DNA from: Mayfieldus sp038040285
Lineage (GTDB): Bacteria; Actinomycetota; Thermoleophilia; Solirubrobacterales; 70-9
Assembly (NCBI GenBank): GCA_038040285.1
Contig: JBBPIN010000009.1
Location: forward strand, 8,652 to 72,651
Direction: 5' to 3'
DNA length: 64,000 bases
Position 1 is the stretch's first letter, and each line of letters begins with the position of its first letter. The notes beneath the pieces were generated by a model that was given only the letters and a program-made list of their open reading frames with translations, ran no database searches and had not been told where the DNA came from. Below are positions 56,964 through 64,000 of this stretch, one piece after another. Both the position numbers and the translations under genes were made by a program.

Positions 56964-57698
56964 ATGCCGAGAGGATCCGGAACCCTGAATCGAGATGGAC
57001 GACCTAGCGTGGCCACAACGGTCCGCCGCCGCATCGAGCGCGGCGGGGACCGCTTCTGGCGCGTCCGCGACTTTGCCGACCTATCGCCGTCAGCCGTCGC
57101 GCGGACCCTGGCTCGGCTCACCGAGGAGGGAGTCCTTGAGCGACCGCGCCGGGGCCTCTACTACCGACCTCGCGAGACCCGCTTTGGGATGAGCATCCCC
57201 TCGGCGGCGGCTGTTGCGGCCGAGTCGCTGCGGACGCCCGTTCAGCCTGCCGGTCTGACCGCTGCGAACGTCCTGGGATTCACGACTCAAAACCCAGCCC
57301 GCAGCGAACTGGTCACGCCGGCCAACAATCCGCCGACGGCTTTTTCTCCGGCCAAGGTCAAGACGCGTCGTCCCGAAGCGCGGCTCCGTCTTTCCGAGCG
57401 CGAAGGAGCGCTATTGGAGCTGCTGCGCGATCGGGCCAGCAGCAGCGATTTGAGTTTCGAAGAGACGCACCGGCGCCTGTTGCGACTGCTGGCCAAGGAT
57501 GAGACCTTCGTCAAATTGGCCCGGGCGGCGCTGGATGAGCCCCCTCGCGTTCGGGCAATGCTCGGCGCCCTGGGGCAAGAGCTCGGGGCAGACGAGCGAG
57601 CCTTGCGGCGACTGCGCGGAAGTCTCAATCCGCTATCGCGATACGACTTCGGCCGCTTGAGCTCGCTGCCATACGCGAAGGACTGGCAAGCCGAGTGA
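56964..57698 (+). CDS. AbiEi-like antitoxin/transcriptional regulator
   Basis: A 244-residue regulator. The N-terminal winged helix (VRRRIERGGDRFWRVRDFADLSPSAVARTLARLTEEGVLERPRRGLYY) is the AbiEi/DUF6088-type DNA-binding domain. The middle SIPSAAAVAAESLRT...GLTAANVLGFTTQNP fits the family. The C-terminal half is helical. ATG 56964 was chosen because the conserved domain begins there. It is followed immediately by the nucleotidyltransferase toxin, with GTGA overlap. Confidence 0.85.
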   Translation: MPRGSGTLNRDGRPSVATTVRRRIERGGDRFWRVRDFADLSPSAVARTLARLTEEGVLERPRRGLYYRPRETRFGMSIPSAAAVAAESLRTPVQPAGLTAANVLGFTTQNPARSELVTPANNPPTAFSPAKVKTRRPEARLRLSEREGALLELLRDRASSSDLSFEETHRRLLRLLAKDETFVKLARAALDEPPRVRAMLGALGQELGADERALRRLRGSLNPLSRYDFGRLSSLPYAKDWQAE

Positions 57699-58642
57699 GG
57701 CTCTTCGAGCACCAGGACTTCCAGCAAGCGATCACAGCCGCGGCCGAGTCGACCTCTCTCTCGGAACCCTTCCTCGAGAAGGACTACTACATCACCGAAG
57801 TGCTGCGGCTTGTGGCGGAGCGGTACGGGGAGAAGGTGATCTTCAAGGGCGGAACGAGTCTGTCCAAGGGGTGGGACCTGATCGAGCGCCTGTCGGAGGA
57901 TGTCGACCTCCTGGTGGTGCGCGATCGCTTCGAGCCCGTTCTGGGACAAGCGCGAACCGATAAGGAGCTGGTGGCGATGAAGGACACAGTCGGCTCCCAT
58001 CCCGGGCTTTCCTGGAACCAAGAGGACTCGGAGAAATTCGGCGGCGCGAGACGCGACGTCTTCGCCTATGACCCGCGCTTTCCCACGCCTGTCCTAGCCC
58101 CTACGGTGATGACGGAGCCCGGCGTCGCTGGCGGAGATCGTCCGACAGACGACCTCCAGATCGAATCTCACCTGGCTCGATTTCTGCGAACGCAGGGTCA
58201 GGAGGACATGGCGGAGGACACCACCCGGTTCGGGGTCACCACGCTTCACTTCCGGCGCACGTTTGTGGAGAAGCTCTTCCTGGTCCACGCCCTCGTTGAG
58301 CGTCTAAAGGAAGACGGCACGCCCCTGGGTCGCGACGCTCGTCACTACTACGACCTGCACGCCCTCGCCGCCGAGGAAGAAGTGCGTCAGATGCTCGGGT
58401 CATCCGAGTACGAGGACATCAAGAACGACTGCGAACAGCTGAGCCAGAAGTTCTTCCGCAAGACCTATCGACGGCCACCAGACCTGAGTTTCGCCACGAG
58501 CGACGGTCCGTTCCCGTCAGCCGAGCTGCGAGGCCAGATCGAGTCCGACTACGCAGAGCAGTGCGAGCTCCTCTGCTACGGCGAGGTTCCTCCGTTCGAT
58601 CAGGTAATCGGTCGCTTGGAAGAAATGCGGGACCAGCTATGA
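57695..58642 (+). CDS. AbiEii/AbiGii-type nucleotidyltransferase toxin
   Basis: A 315-residue toxin of the AbiEii family with the nucleotidyltransferase core KVIFKGGTSLSKGWDLIERLSEDVDLLV (GGTSLSK plus the SxDVDL acidic pair) and a C-terminal helical domain. AbiEii modifies a cellular target with nucleotides and causes growth arrest in abortive infection; the antitoxin AbiEi controls it. The pair forms the bicistronic AbiE system. Start GTG 57695. Confidence 0.88.
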   Translation: MRLFEHQDFQQAITAAAESTSLSEPFLEKDYYITEVLRLVAERYGEKVIFKGGTSLSKGWDLIERLSEDVDLLVVRDRFEPVLGQARTDKELVAMKDTVGSHPGLSWNQEDSEKFGGARRDVFAYDPRFPTPVLAPTVMTEPGVAGGDRPTDDLQIESHLARFLRTQGQEDMAEDTTRFGVTTLHFRRTFVEKLFLVHALVERLKEDGTPLGRDARHYYDLHALAAEEEVRQMLGSSEYEDIKNDCEQLSQKFFRKTYRRPPDLSFATSDGPFPSAELRGQIESDYAEQCELLCYGEVPPFDQVIGRLEEMRDQL

Positions 58643-58763
58643 GGCCGTGGGTGGCAAGTCTTGCGCAGCGAGGAATAGCGGTAATGGGCCAGTAATTGGG
58701 GTGAAAGCACCCCCGATTAACTGAATTGCCGGCGTAAATCCCTCTTGAGCGTTGACACTTGAT

Positions 58764-58783
58764 CCCCTGACCTCAGCCAGGGG
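58764..58783. terminator. weak hairpin after abiEii
   Basis: CCCCTG and CAGGGG form a 6-bp stem with an 8-nt loop, 120 nt after the toxin stop in a 240-bp region without genes, between convergent operons. Weak evidence. Confidence 0.3.
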
Positions 58784-58884
58784 CAATGACCTGGCGGCAA
58801 CCTGGCACAGACTCGACGGTTGATCAGCTGCCCGATTGGGGCGGGGACGATTGTCGCTTTCACGCGAAAGGACGCGCCGCCGGC

Positions 58885-61203
58885 CTAGCTGTCTGCGTTG
58901 TCCTCCACCCCGGCTGCCTGAGCCAGGCGATCGTACTGGGGCATCATCACCAGGGCCGACTGGGCGGCAGCCTGCTTGGCGGTCAGCTCCAGACCCTCGG
59001 GTACTCCGCTGCTGTTGGCCTTGGCTCTTAGGTCCTGGTCGAGAAGCAAGAGGCCAAGACCGGCGCCGACGGCGTAACGATCGCGAGCGTCTTCGAGACC
59101 CTTCTCGGTGAGGTCATTGGCCCTGGCGCCCTCGTACTTCTTGAGAGGGGTGTAGTCGCGGTTGAGGAAGATGGTCGGGATCTTGGTGGCACCGAGCGGC
59201 TCCAGGTCCTTGTAGTCCTGGGACTCCTCGGCCAGCATCGAGGCCGGGACAGGCTCGACGTGTCCGGGCGTCCCACCGTGCCAGTCGTCGAAGTCGTTCT
59301 CCCCGCGCCAGGCCAAGCCGACCAGATCGCCGTCGTCTCCGGCGTTGTCCTTGCCGGGCTTGGGCGGCTGCTTCTCCTTGGGCTCAATGACCTTGAGAGT
59401 GGTTCGCCACTCAAGGTCTGGGCCGATGCCTCCGGAGGCCTTCCCCCAGCCGCGAATTGAGGCCAGCAACTCATAGTTGCCCAGCTCGGCGCCCTCAGCG
59501 AGAGCGATGGTTGCCCGCACCGAGCCCTTGCGCAGCTCGCCGATGGTGATCTCGCGCTCACCGACGTCGGGGTGGGTGCAGGTGACCTCCAGGCGCCCGC
59601 GGCCCGAGGCCAGGAACTCATCGCGGGCGTTGACGTGAAAGCGGACCCCGCGGGTGGCGCCCTGCTCGATCTGAATCGAGCCAGGACCTTCGAGGGTGGT
59701 CGGGTCTGGGTAGAGGTCGGGCTTGGCCGGCTTCTTGCGGCGCTTCTTGCGGCCGCCACCGCCGCCACGACCGCCTGTCAGGGAGAACCCGCCCTTGAAC
59801 TTTAGGGCCCGACCGATCTGGCGGGCGATGTTGATCGTCGGCCGGCCGTTGCGCTCGCCAACGATGGCCTTGCGCAGCTGCTCGCGGTCGAGCTCGTACA
59901 GCTCGCCCTCGGGGTCGTTAAGGAACTCGACCAGGCCAGCTTCGAGCTTGGCGGCCAGCCCAGTGTCCATAAAGCCAGCTCGGTCTGGGGCGAAAAGATT
60001 GGTCCTGACCTTGATCGGTAGCTCGTTGAGATCGACGATGACCAGCAGTCGGTCGTTGATGTGCTTGAGGTCAGTCCGGTTCTTCAGGTCCGACGGACTC
60101 CAGTGCTCGTGGACCTGGCCGTTGGAAGTAAAGAGGACCGCGTGGTCCTTGGCCACCGAATGGCGCTTGGCCCCGGCGTCCTCGCGATTGGCATCGAAGT
60201 AGAAGCAGGCGATCGGCAGGTGATAGGTGGAGCCGTTGATCCGGAAGGGCATCGACTCCTCGTATTTGTGGCGGTCCTTACGCGGCCTCTCCTCGAACTG
60301 GCGCTGAAGACCGTGCATCCGCCGAACGCTGGCGTCCTTAGCGATGTGATTGACGAAGCTGATCGGGGTGACCGGCTCGTAGAGGCGAGTGTTGGTCATT
60401 CGCTCGAAGCTGCGCTCAGCCCCGTGGGTCAGGAAGGAATAGCTGTCGATCTCGTAGGAGATCAGCGAGATCCGGGTCCCGGTGAACTCCGGATACGCGC
60501 TAGCTGGCGCTGACCAAGGCTCGGCATCGGGGTTCGTGCGGCGATCCCACTCGGTCGTGATCGGGTAGTAGAGGCCCTTGCCCTTGTCGTGTTCGACCCA
60601 CTGACAGACGACGACGCTGATCCGATCCTCGGCCGGATCAAGATCAGGATGCCGACGGCTGACGATGACCACGGCCTGGGCATGGCGGAAGGTGCTGGCG
60701 CCACCGAGCCCGAAGGCGCCCTGCTGCCAGGGAGCCTTGTCCTTGTGGTCACTGCCGAGGAAGAGGATGGTCTGGGAAAGCTCCGCCGGAGCGATGCCGC
60801 AGCCGACGTCGCTGACGACAGCCGTCATCTGCTTGGACTTCCTGGTCGGCGGATCAGACTCGAAGAACTCGATTCGGACCAGGTCGGCGATTTCGTCCCG
60901 GTGCATGCTCCCGAGGAGGTCGCTGGCAGCCTCACGCGGGGTCGCATAGGGCGCTGCGTCAGACGTCCCGAACTTGGCGATCGCGAACCGTTCCAGGACT
61001 GCGTCCTGCCCGTTGGTGACCAGCTCGACCAGCTTGTACTCCTTCAGGCCGTGAGTCGAGAACAAGCTGAAGTTGTTCGAGCGGTCCCCTACCGGACGCT
61101 CGTGTTGGCCGATGTCGCCCTGGATCAAGGCATGAAGCTGCTCGATGTCACTCATCGTTCGGGCCTCAATGGCCGAGCCGATGATCTCCTTGGCTGCGCT
61201 CAC
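58885..61203 (-). CDS. GHKL-type ATP-binding protein, second gene of the RHH operon
   Basis: A 772-residue protein. The N-terminal GHKL ATPase (Hsp90/MutL/histidine-kinase fold) has the N-box ELVTNGQDA at residues 60-68, G1 DVGCGI at 132-137 and G2 GAFGLGG at 162-168. A transducer-like middle region, a basic low-complexity stretch (GGRGGGGGRKKRRKK near residue 475), a beta-sandwich-like segment and a helical C-terminus follow. No histidine-kinase dimerisation domain is present, so it is not a sensor kinase. The start at 61203 overlaps the upstream gene by 4 nt (GTGA); ATG 61155 is an alternative. Its function is unknown. Stand-alone GHKL ATPases of this size are common in defence loci. Confidence 0.8.
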   Translation of the reverse strand: MSAAKEIIGSAIEARTMSDIEQLHALIQGDIGQHERPVGDRSNNFSLFSTHGLKEYKLVELVTNGQDAVLERFAIAKFGTSDAAPYATPREAASDLLGSMHRDEIADLVRIEFFESDPPTRKSKQMTAVVSDVGCGIAPAELSQTILFLGSDHKDKAPWQQGAFGLGGASTFRHAQAVVIVSRRHPDLDPAEDRISVVVCQWVEHDKGKGLYYPITTEWDRRTNPDAEPWSAPASAYPEFTGTRISLISYEIDSYSFLTHGAERSFERMTNTRLYEPVTPISFVNHIAKDASVRRMHGLQRQFEERPRKDRHKYEESMPFRINGSTYHLPIACFYFDANREDAGAKRHSVAKDHAVLFTSNGQVHEHWSPSDLKNRTDLKHINDRLLVIVDLNELPIKVRTNLFAPDRAGFMDTGLAAKLEAGLVEFLNDPEGELYELDREQLRKAIVGERNGRPTINIARQIGRALKFKGGFSLTGGRGGGGGRKKRRKKPAKPDLYPDPTTLEGPGSIQIEQGATRGVRFHVNARDEFLASGRGRLEVTCTHPDVGEREITIGELRKGSVRATIALAEGAELGNYELLASIRGWGKASGGIGPDLEWRTTLKVIEPKEKQPPKPGKDNAGDDGDLVGLAWRGENDFDDWHGGTPGHVEPVPASMLAEESQDYKDLEPLGATKIPTIFLNRDYTPLKKYEGARANDLTEKGLEDARDRYAVGAGLGLLLLDQDLRAKANSSGVPEGLELTAKQAAAQSALVMMPQYDRLAQAAGVEDNADS

Positions 61204-62315
61204 GTCTTGACCCCTGCGCGCTGAGCCTCGCCCATCTCGGTCAGGGCGTAGTGGCCGTCAATGAGCTTCGGCTCAAGCAGGCCCCACTCGCGGGCTCGGG
61301 CGACGAAGCCGGCGGCGTTGGTGTTGGCCATGGCGTCGGACCAAGTCGGGCGCCACTCCTTGAACTGCTGGGCGAGCTCGACACGGGTCGGCAAGTTGGC
61401 AACCAGCTCCAGGAGGCGCTCGAACCCTGACCAGTCCCAGGGGGCCCGGTCGCGAAGGAAGGCAAGGAATGCCTCGGCCTGCTTGCCCTCATGTGGCCAG
61501 CGCAGTGAGAGGCCGTTGAGGGCTTCGAGTAGCTCGTAACCCTGCGAGGTCAGCCCGACCTGAAGGACCTCATCCTCGCGGGTGACCTGAATTGAGCCCC
61601 AGCTGAACAGGGGGCCGGAGGCATCGAGCTTGCCGTCGTCGCGAGGCCTCTTGGCGATCGAACCGACCCCGAATGCTCGGAAGCCCTCCTCGGCGGACTG
61701 GGGCTTGGAGAAGTTGGTCGGGTAGAGGGCACGGAGCTTGTATCCGAGGGTCTCCTCCAGGGGACGGATGCTTTCGGCGAAGCGCCAAGCCTCGGCGGTG
61801 ACGTTGGCGAGGAACCCCTCCCACGAGACCGGGCCGTTCTCGGTCTCCGTGGCCAAGGCGTGGGCGGCCCAGATGCTCGGGTAGTCCCGGTTGTGGAGGC
61901 CGAAGACCGGCTCGTGCTTGACGACGGCCAGGCCCTCGTTGAGGACGGCGCCGTGCTTGGCCAGATGCAGCTCGGTCTGGGAGAGGTCCTCGAGCGGCGG
62001 GACCCGCTCGCCGTTGGAGATCGCTGTCGGGACCGCCGGCGCGGCTTTGGACTTCTTCGCTGCCTTGCCGCCGTTGGCTGAGGCGGGCCCGGTCGGCTCC
62101 GGCTCAGTGGCCGGCAGGAGGGGCCGCTGGCAACCCTCGGCAGCGCCGTACTTGACCTCCAGCACGTGGTTCTGGAGAGCGTCGAGCATGACCTCGACCC
62201 GCGTCTCGTATCCCCCGAGACCACTACGGACCAGTTCGTCGATCTCCCGAAGCAGCGGGGAGGGTACGGGCAGGCGGACCAGCCTGACGTCGTCGCTAGG
62301 GGGTGAATTCTTCAT
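61200..62315 (-). CDS. protein with RHH-like N-terminus, first gene of the GHKL operon
   Basis: A 371-residue protein of unknown family. Residues 10-55 (VRLVRLPVPSPLLREIDELV, GGYETRVEVMLDALQNHVLEV) look like a ribbon-helix-helix DNA-binding domain. An Ala/Lys/Pro linker (about 70-105) follows, then a helical region and a winged-helix-like end (LLELVANLPTRVEL, AREWGLLEPKLIDGHYALTEMGEAQ). It precedes the GHKL ATPase with a 4-nt overlap. As the first gene behind a strong promoter with repeated motifs, it is a likely autorepressor (inference). Confidence 0.72.
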   Translation of the reverse strand: MKNSPPSDDVRLVRLPVPSPLLREIDELVRSGLGGYETRVEVMLDALQNHVLEVKYGAAEGCQRPLLPATEPEPTGPASANGGKAAKKSKAAPAVPTAISNGERVPPLEDLSQTELHLAKHGAVLNEGLAVVKHEPVFGLHNRDYPSIWAAHALATETENGPVSWEGFLANVTAEAWRFAESIRPLEETLGYKLRALYPTNFSKPQSAEEGFRAFGVGSIAKRPRDDGKLDASGPLFSWGSIQVTREDEVLQVGLTSQGYELLEALNGLSLRWPHEGKQAEAFLAFLRDRAPWDWSGFERLLELVANLPTRVELAQQFKEWRPTWSDAMANTNAAGFVARAREWGLLEPKLIDGHYALTEMGEAQRAGVKT

Positions 62316-62323
62316 AGACTGCG

Positions 62324-62368
62324 AATATAGGGGGTATCTGATGAAGAGTCAAACCTGAATAGAGGGTG
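62324..62368 (-). promoter_or_regulatory. promoter with repeated operator-like motifs of the RHH-GHKL operon
   Basis: On the minus strand: -35 TTGACT (62352-62347), 17-nt spacer, -10 TATATT (62329-62324), a near-consensus sigma-70 promoter ending 9 bp before the ATG at 62315. Two copies of a motif, ACCCTCTATTC upstream of the -35 and ACCCCCTATATTC over the -10, suggest an operator bound by the RHH-like product. Confidence 0.72.
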
Positions 62369-62711
62369 TTTTGACCTATTTCCGTAGATTCCCGCAGTGT
62401 TGCGTCCTCGGTCAGGCATGGGTCGAACGATGTTCGCCACCATTTCATCGGCGGGGATGCAGTCGAAACCGGCTCCCTACTTACTGAGGCGGAGGCGGCC
62501 TCCGAGACGCCACCCCAACAGCCCAGCTAGATGCAGCGCTTGGTCCCCGATCTCGTTGGGTCTTTCCCAATGACAGCCGGCCGCCCGCCTGCTTTGCGCG
62601 AATTGCGGGAGCGACGGCTGTGGGGCGCAAGACGGCGCCGTCGTCCCGCAGCGAGAGCCTATTGGGAGGGTTCGGCGGGGCCAGACTGTTGGAGTTCCTA
62701 CAATCGCGCAC
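62369..62711. other. intergenic region without a recognisable gene
   Basis: About 340 bp between the promoter of the RHH-GHKL operon and the VOC gene. I see no conserved reading frame, RNA or repeat here. Confidence 0.5.
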
Positions 62712-63149
62712 ATGACGGTCTACCGGATGGATCATGTCGGCATCGTCGTCGATGACCTCGCGGGCGCGACGGCGTTCTTCATCGAACTCGGACTCAAGCT
62801 CCAGGGCGAGGGGTCGGTCGAGGGCGGTTGGGTAGACCGCGTGGTGGGACTCGACGGCGTCCGGGCGGAGATTGCGATGCTGGAGACCCCGGACGGACAC
62901 GGACGACTCGAGCTCACGAAGTTCCACGCGCCGTCGGACCAGGGCGGCGACCGGCACGCGCCGGCGAACACCCCGGGCATCCGCCACGTCACATTCGCCG
63001 TCGACGACATCGACGCCGTCGTCGCCAACCTACGAGCCCGCGGCGCGGAGCTCGTTGGCGAGGTGGAGAACTACGAAAACATCTATCGGCTCTGCTACGT
63101 CCGCGGCCCGGAAGGGATCATCGTCGAGCTGGCGGAGGAGATCGGCTGA
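62712..63149 (+). CDS. VOC family (glyoxalase/bleomycin-resistance-like) protein
   Basis: A 145-residue vicinal-oxygen-chelate protein with paired beta-alpha-beta modules: MDHVGIVVDDLAGATAFFIELGL, GRLELTKFHAP, then RHVTFAVDDIDAVVANLRARGAEL and LCYVRGPEGIIVELAEEI, which keep the metal-ligand His and Glu positions. The substrate is unknown. ATG 62712. Confidence 0.88.
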   Translation: MTVYRMDHVGIVVDDLAGATAFFIELGLKLQGEGSVEGGWVDRVVGLDGVRAEIAMLETPDGHGRLELTKFHAPSDQGGDRHAPANTPGIRHVTFAVDDIDAVVANLRARGAELVGEVENYENIYRLCYVRGPEGIIVELAEEIG

Positions 63150-63391
63150 GGAGTCGGGCCCGTGGCTGGCCGCCTTAGCCAGCGTTGATGGTCGTCCCGG
63201 ACCGGGATCCCCTAGCTCGCCGCCGCCCTCGCCCTGAACGAAACGCGAGCGTTTAAGACGCCGATCTGCGCTCCCGCTTTGCGCGAAAAGCGGAAGCCCC
63301 CGAAGAGCCCAGGCTTCCAGGAGTACCACCCTCTATCCATCAATCGCCTGACGCTGCCCCCGCTGCGGGTCGCGGCTTGAGGGGCGAGCTG
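63150..63391. other. intergenic region without a gene
   Basis: About 240 bp between two convergent genes. I see no convincing terminator or RNA. Confidence 0.4.
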
Positions 63392-63790
63392 CTATTCCGA
63401 CAGCCCGGCGGCTTCGAGGGCCTCGGCACGATCAGAGAACCCCTGCCACCGCACGATCTGGCCCTCCCGAACCGTGTACAGCTCGGCGTGAATGGCGTCG
63501 AGTTCCATACCTGAGGCTTTGTTGCGACCTCTTTCGTGGGTCATGGCGACGACGCAATCGCCACCCGCGTCGATGAACCGATCCACCTCGACTCTCCAGT
63601 CTTCCCACATGTTTGCCCAGCGCTCGATGTGTTCACGGATTCCCTCGTGGCCGCGATAGACCGCGCCATCGGGCAGGTTCCTCCCGTCCATTTCGACATC
63701 TGGGTGCCACTTGGCCAACGCCGCAGCGAAGTCGCCCCTCAGAAATGCCTCATAGGCGTGACGGACGATCTCGACGTTCTCCTGCGACAT
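63392..63790 (-). CDS. SnoaL/NTF2-like family protein
   Basis: A 132-residue nuclear-transport-factor-2-like fold: ENVEIVRHAYEAFLRGDFAAALAKWHPDVEM at the N-terminus, YRGHEGIREHIERW, VDRFIDAGGDCVVAMTHERGRNKASGMEL and the end VREGQIVRWQGFSDRAEALEAAGL. Such small proteins bind or isomerise hydrophobic compounds, often polyketide intermediates. I chose ATG 63790, where the family begins; the frame is open farther upstream. After it the window ends without another recognisable gene. Confidence 0.85.
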   Translation of the reverse strand: MSQENVEIVRHAYEAFLRGDFAAALAKWHPDVEMDGRNLPDGAVYRGHEGIREHIERWANMWEDWRVEVDRFIDAGGDCVVAMTHERGRNKASGMELDAIHAELYTVREGQIVRWQGFSDRAEALEAAGLSE

Positions 63791-64000
63791 CGCCCGCGCA
63801 GTATCTCGCCCTGGCCGGCATGTCCGCATCGCCACGGCTCCCAGGAGTTGGGCGGGTTCCCGACAATTGCTCTGCCGCCCTTGCTCGTGGAGCTTTCCAG
63901 CCGCTAGGACCGCCTTAATGAGTTGGGGTCGCCCACGCTCCGCTTTCACGCGAGGATGTCGCGTAAACGGCTGCCGAGTCGGGCGCGCGGCTCCGCGGAG

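Noticed and set aside
63979..63988. Right-end attachment site matching tRNA-Arg
   Set aside because: Only 10 bp (GTCGGGCGCG) match, which can arise by chance in GC-rich DNA; no longer identity to the tRNA end.
1..64000. CRISPR arrays
   Set aside because: No regularly spaced direct repeats of 20-40 bp were seen, and no cas genes.

Overview
The window is GC-rich, densely coding DNA with many 1-4 nt start/stop overlaps, consistent with a high-GC Actinomycetota chromosome. A fused PafB-PafC regulator, a bacterial-length Lhr helicase, a seven-iron ferredoxin, CIRCE-controlled groESL and YkuD L,D-transpeptidases point to a soil actinobacterium, perhaps of class Thermoleophilia (inference). A 100-base N gap flanked by the same 55 bases shows that this is a scaffolded draft assembly. 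Several genes carry single-base frameshifts, and sequence error and real decay cannot be told apart here.

Layout. 1-4250: the end of an ice-binding-like (DUF3494) surface protein, an L,D-transpeptidase, a tRNA-like tail without a complete tRNA, an SRPBCC protein broken by the gap, an SDR oxidoreductase and a YhaM-type HD nuclease. 4262-19843: a cell-surface polysaccharide region with a tandem GT2 glycosyltransferase, two methyltransferases (one broken), a Wzt/Wzm ABC exporter and a complete rmlA-rmlD-rmlB-rmlC operon for dTDP-L-rhamnose. Inserted in it are the PafBC regulator, a metallo-beta-lactamase-fold hydrolase, a penicillin-acylase-family hydrolase and a pyridoxamine-oxidase-like protein. 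19844-20904: an IS481-type insertion sequence sitting exactly in the stop codons shared by rmlC and a convergent acyltransferase. 20905-38371: housekeeping and stress genes, namely Lhr, a FIST sensor, a Crp/Fnr regulator, Pcm, a large RTX-repeat protein with two frameshifts, groESL, ferredoxin, Mrp, a secreted GH26-like protein and cyclophilin. 38533-42600: an apparent WxL surface system, with one truncated relic, a DUF916-like WxL-interacting membrane protein with an unusual GGDEF-like tail, and two secreted WxL-domain proteins. 42651-50817: a sugar-lactone oxidase with a PLP enzyme, a second YkuD protein, and a small type II fatty-acid/polyketide-like operon (hotdog, frameshifted fabG, ACP, ketosynthase, hotdog, acyltransferase).

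50847-64000: downstream of a tRNA-Arg the content turns accessory. There is a tight three-gene operon (unknown protein, RNase J-like protein, PD-(D/E)XK-like nuclease), then a sigma factor, an excisionase-type HTH protein, a tyrosine integrase, a short ORF made of homopolymeric codon blocks, an AbiE-type toxin-antitoxin pair, and a two-gene operon of a ribbon-helix-helix-like protein and a large GHKL ATPase behind a near-consensus promoter with repeated operator-like motifs. The three-gene operon and the RHH-GHKL pair are the best candidates for undescribed, possibly defensive, systems. The WxL locus and its GGDEF-like fusion are the most unusual chromosomal feature.

Three copies of a double-hairpin REP-like element lie in intergenic spaces near 16.3, 35.1 and 45.2 kb.
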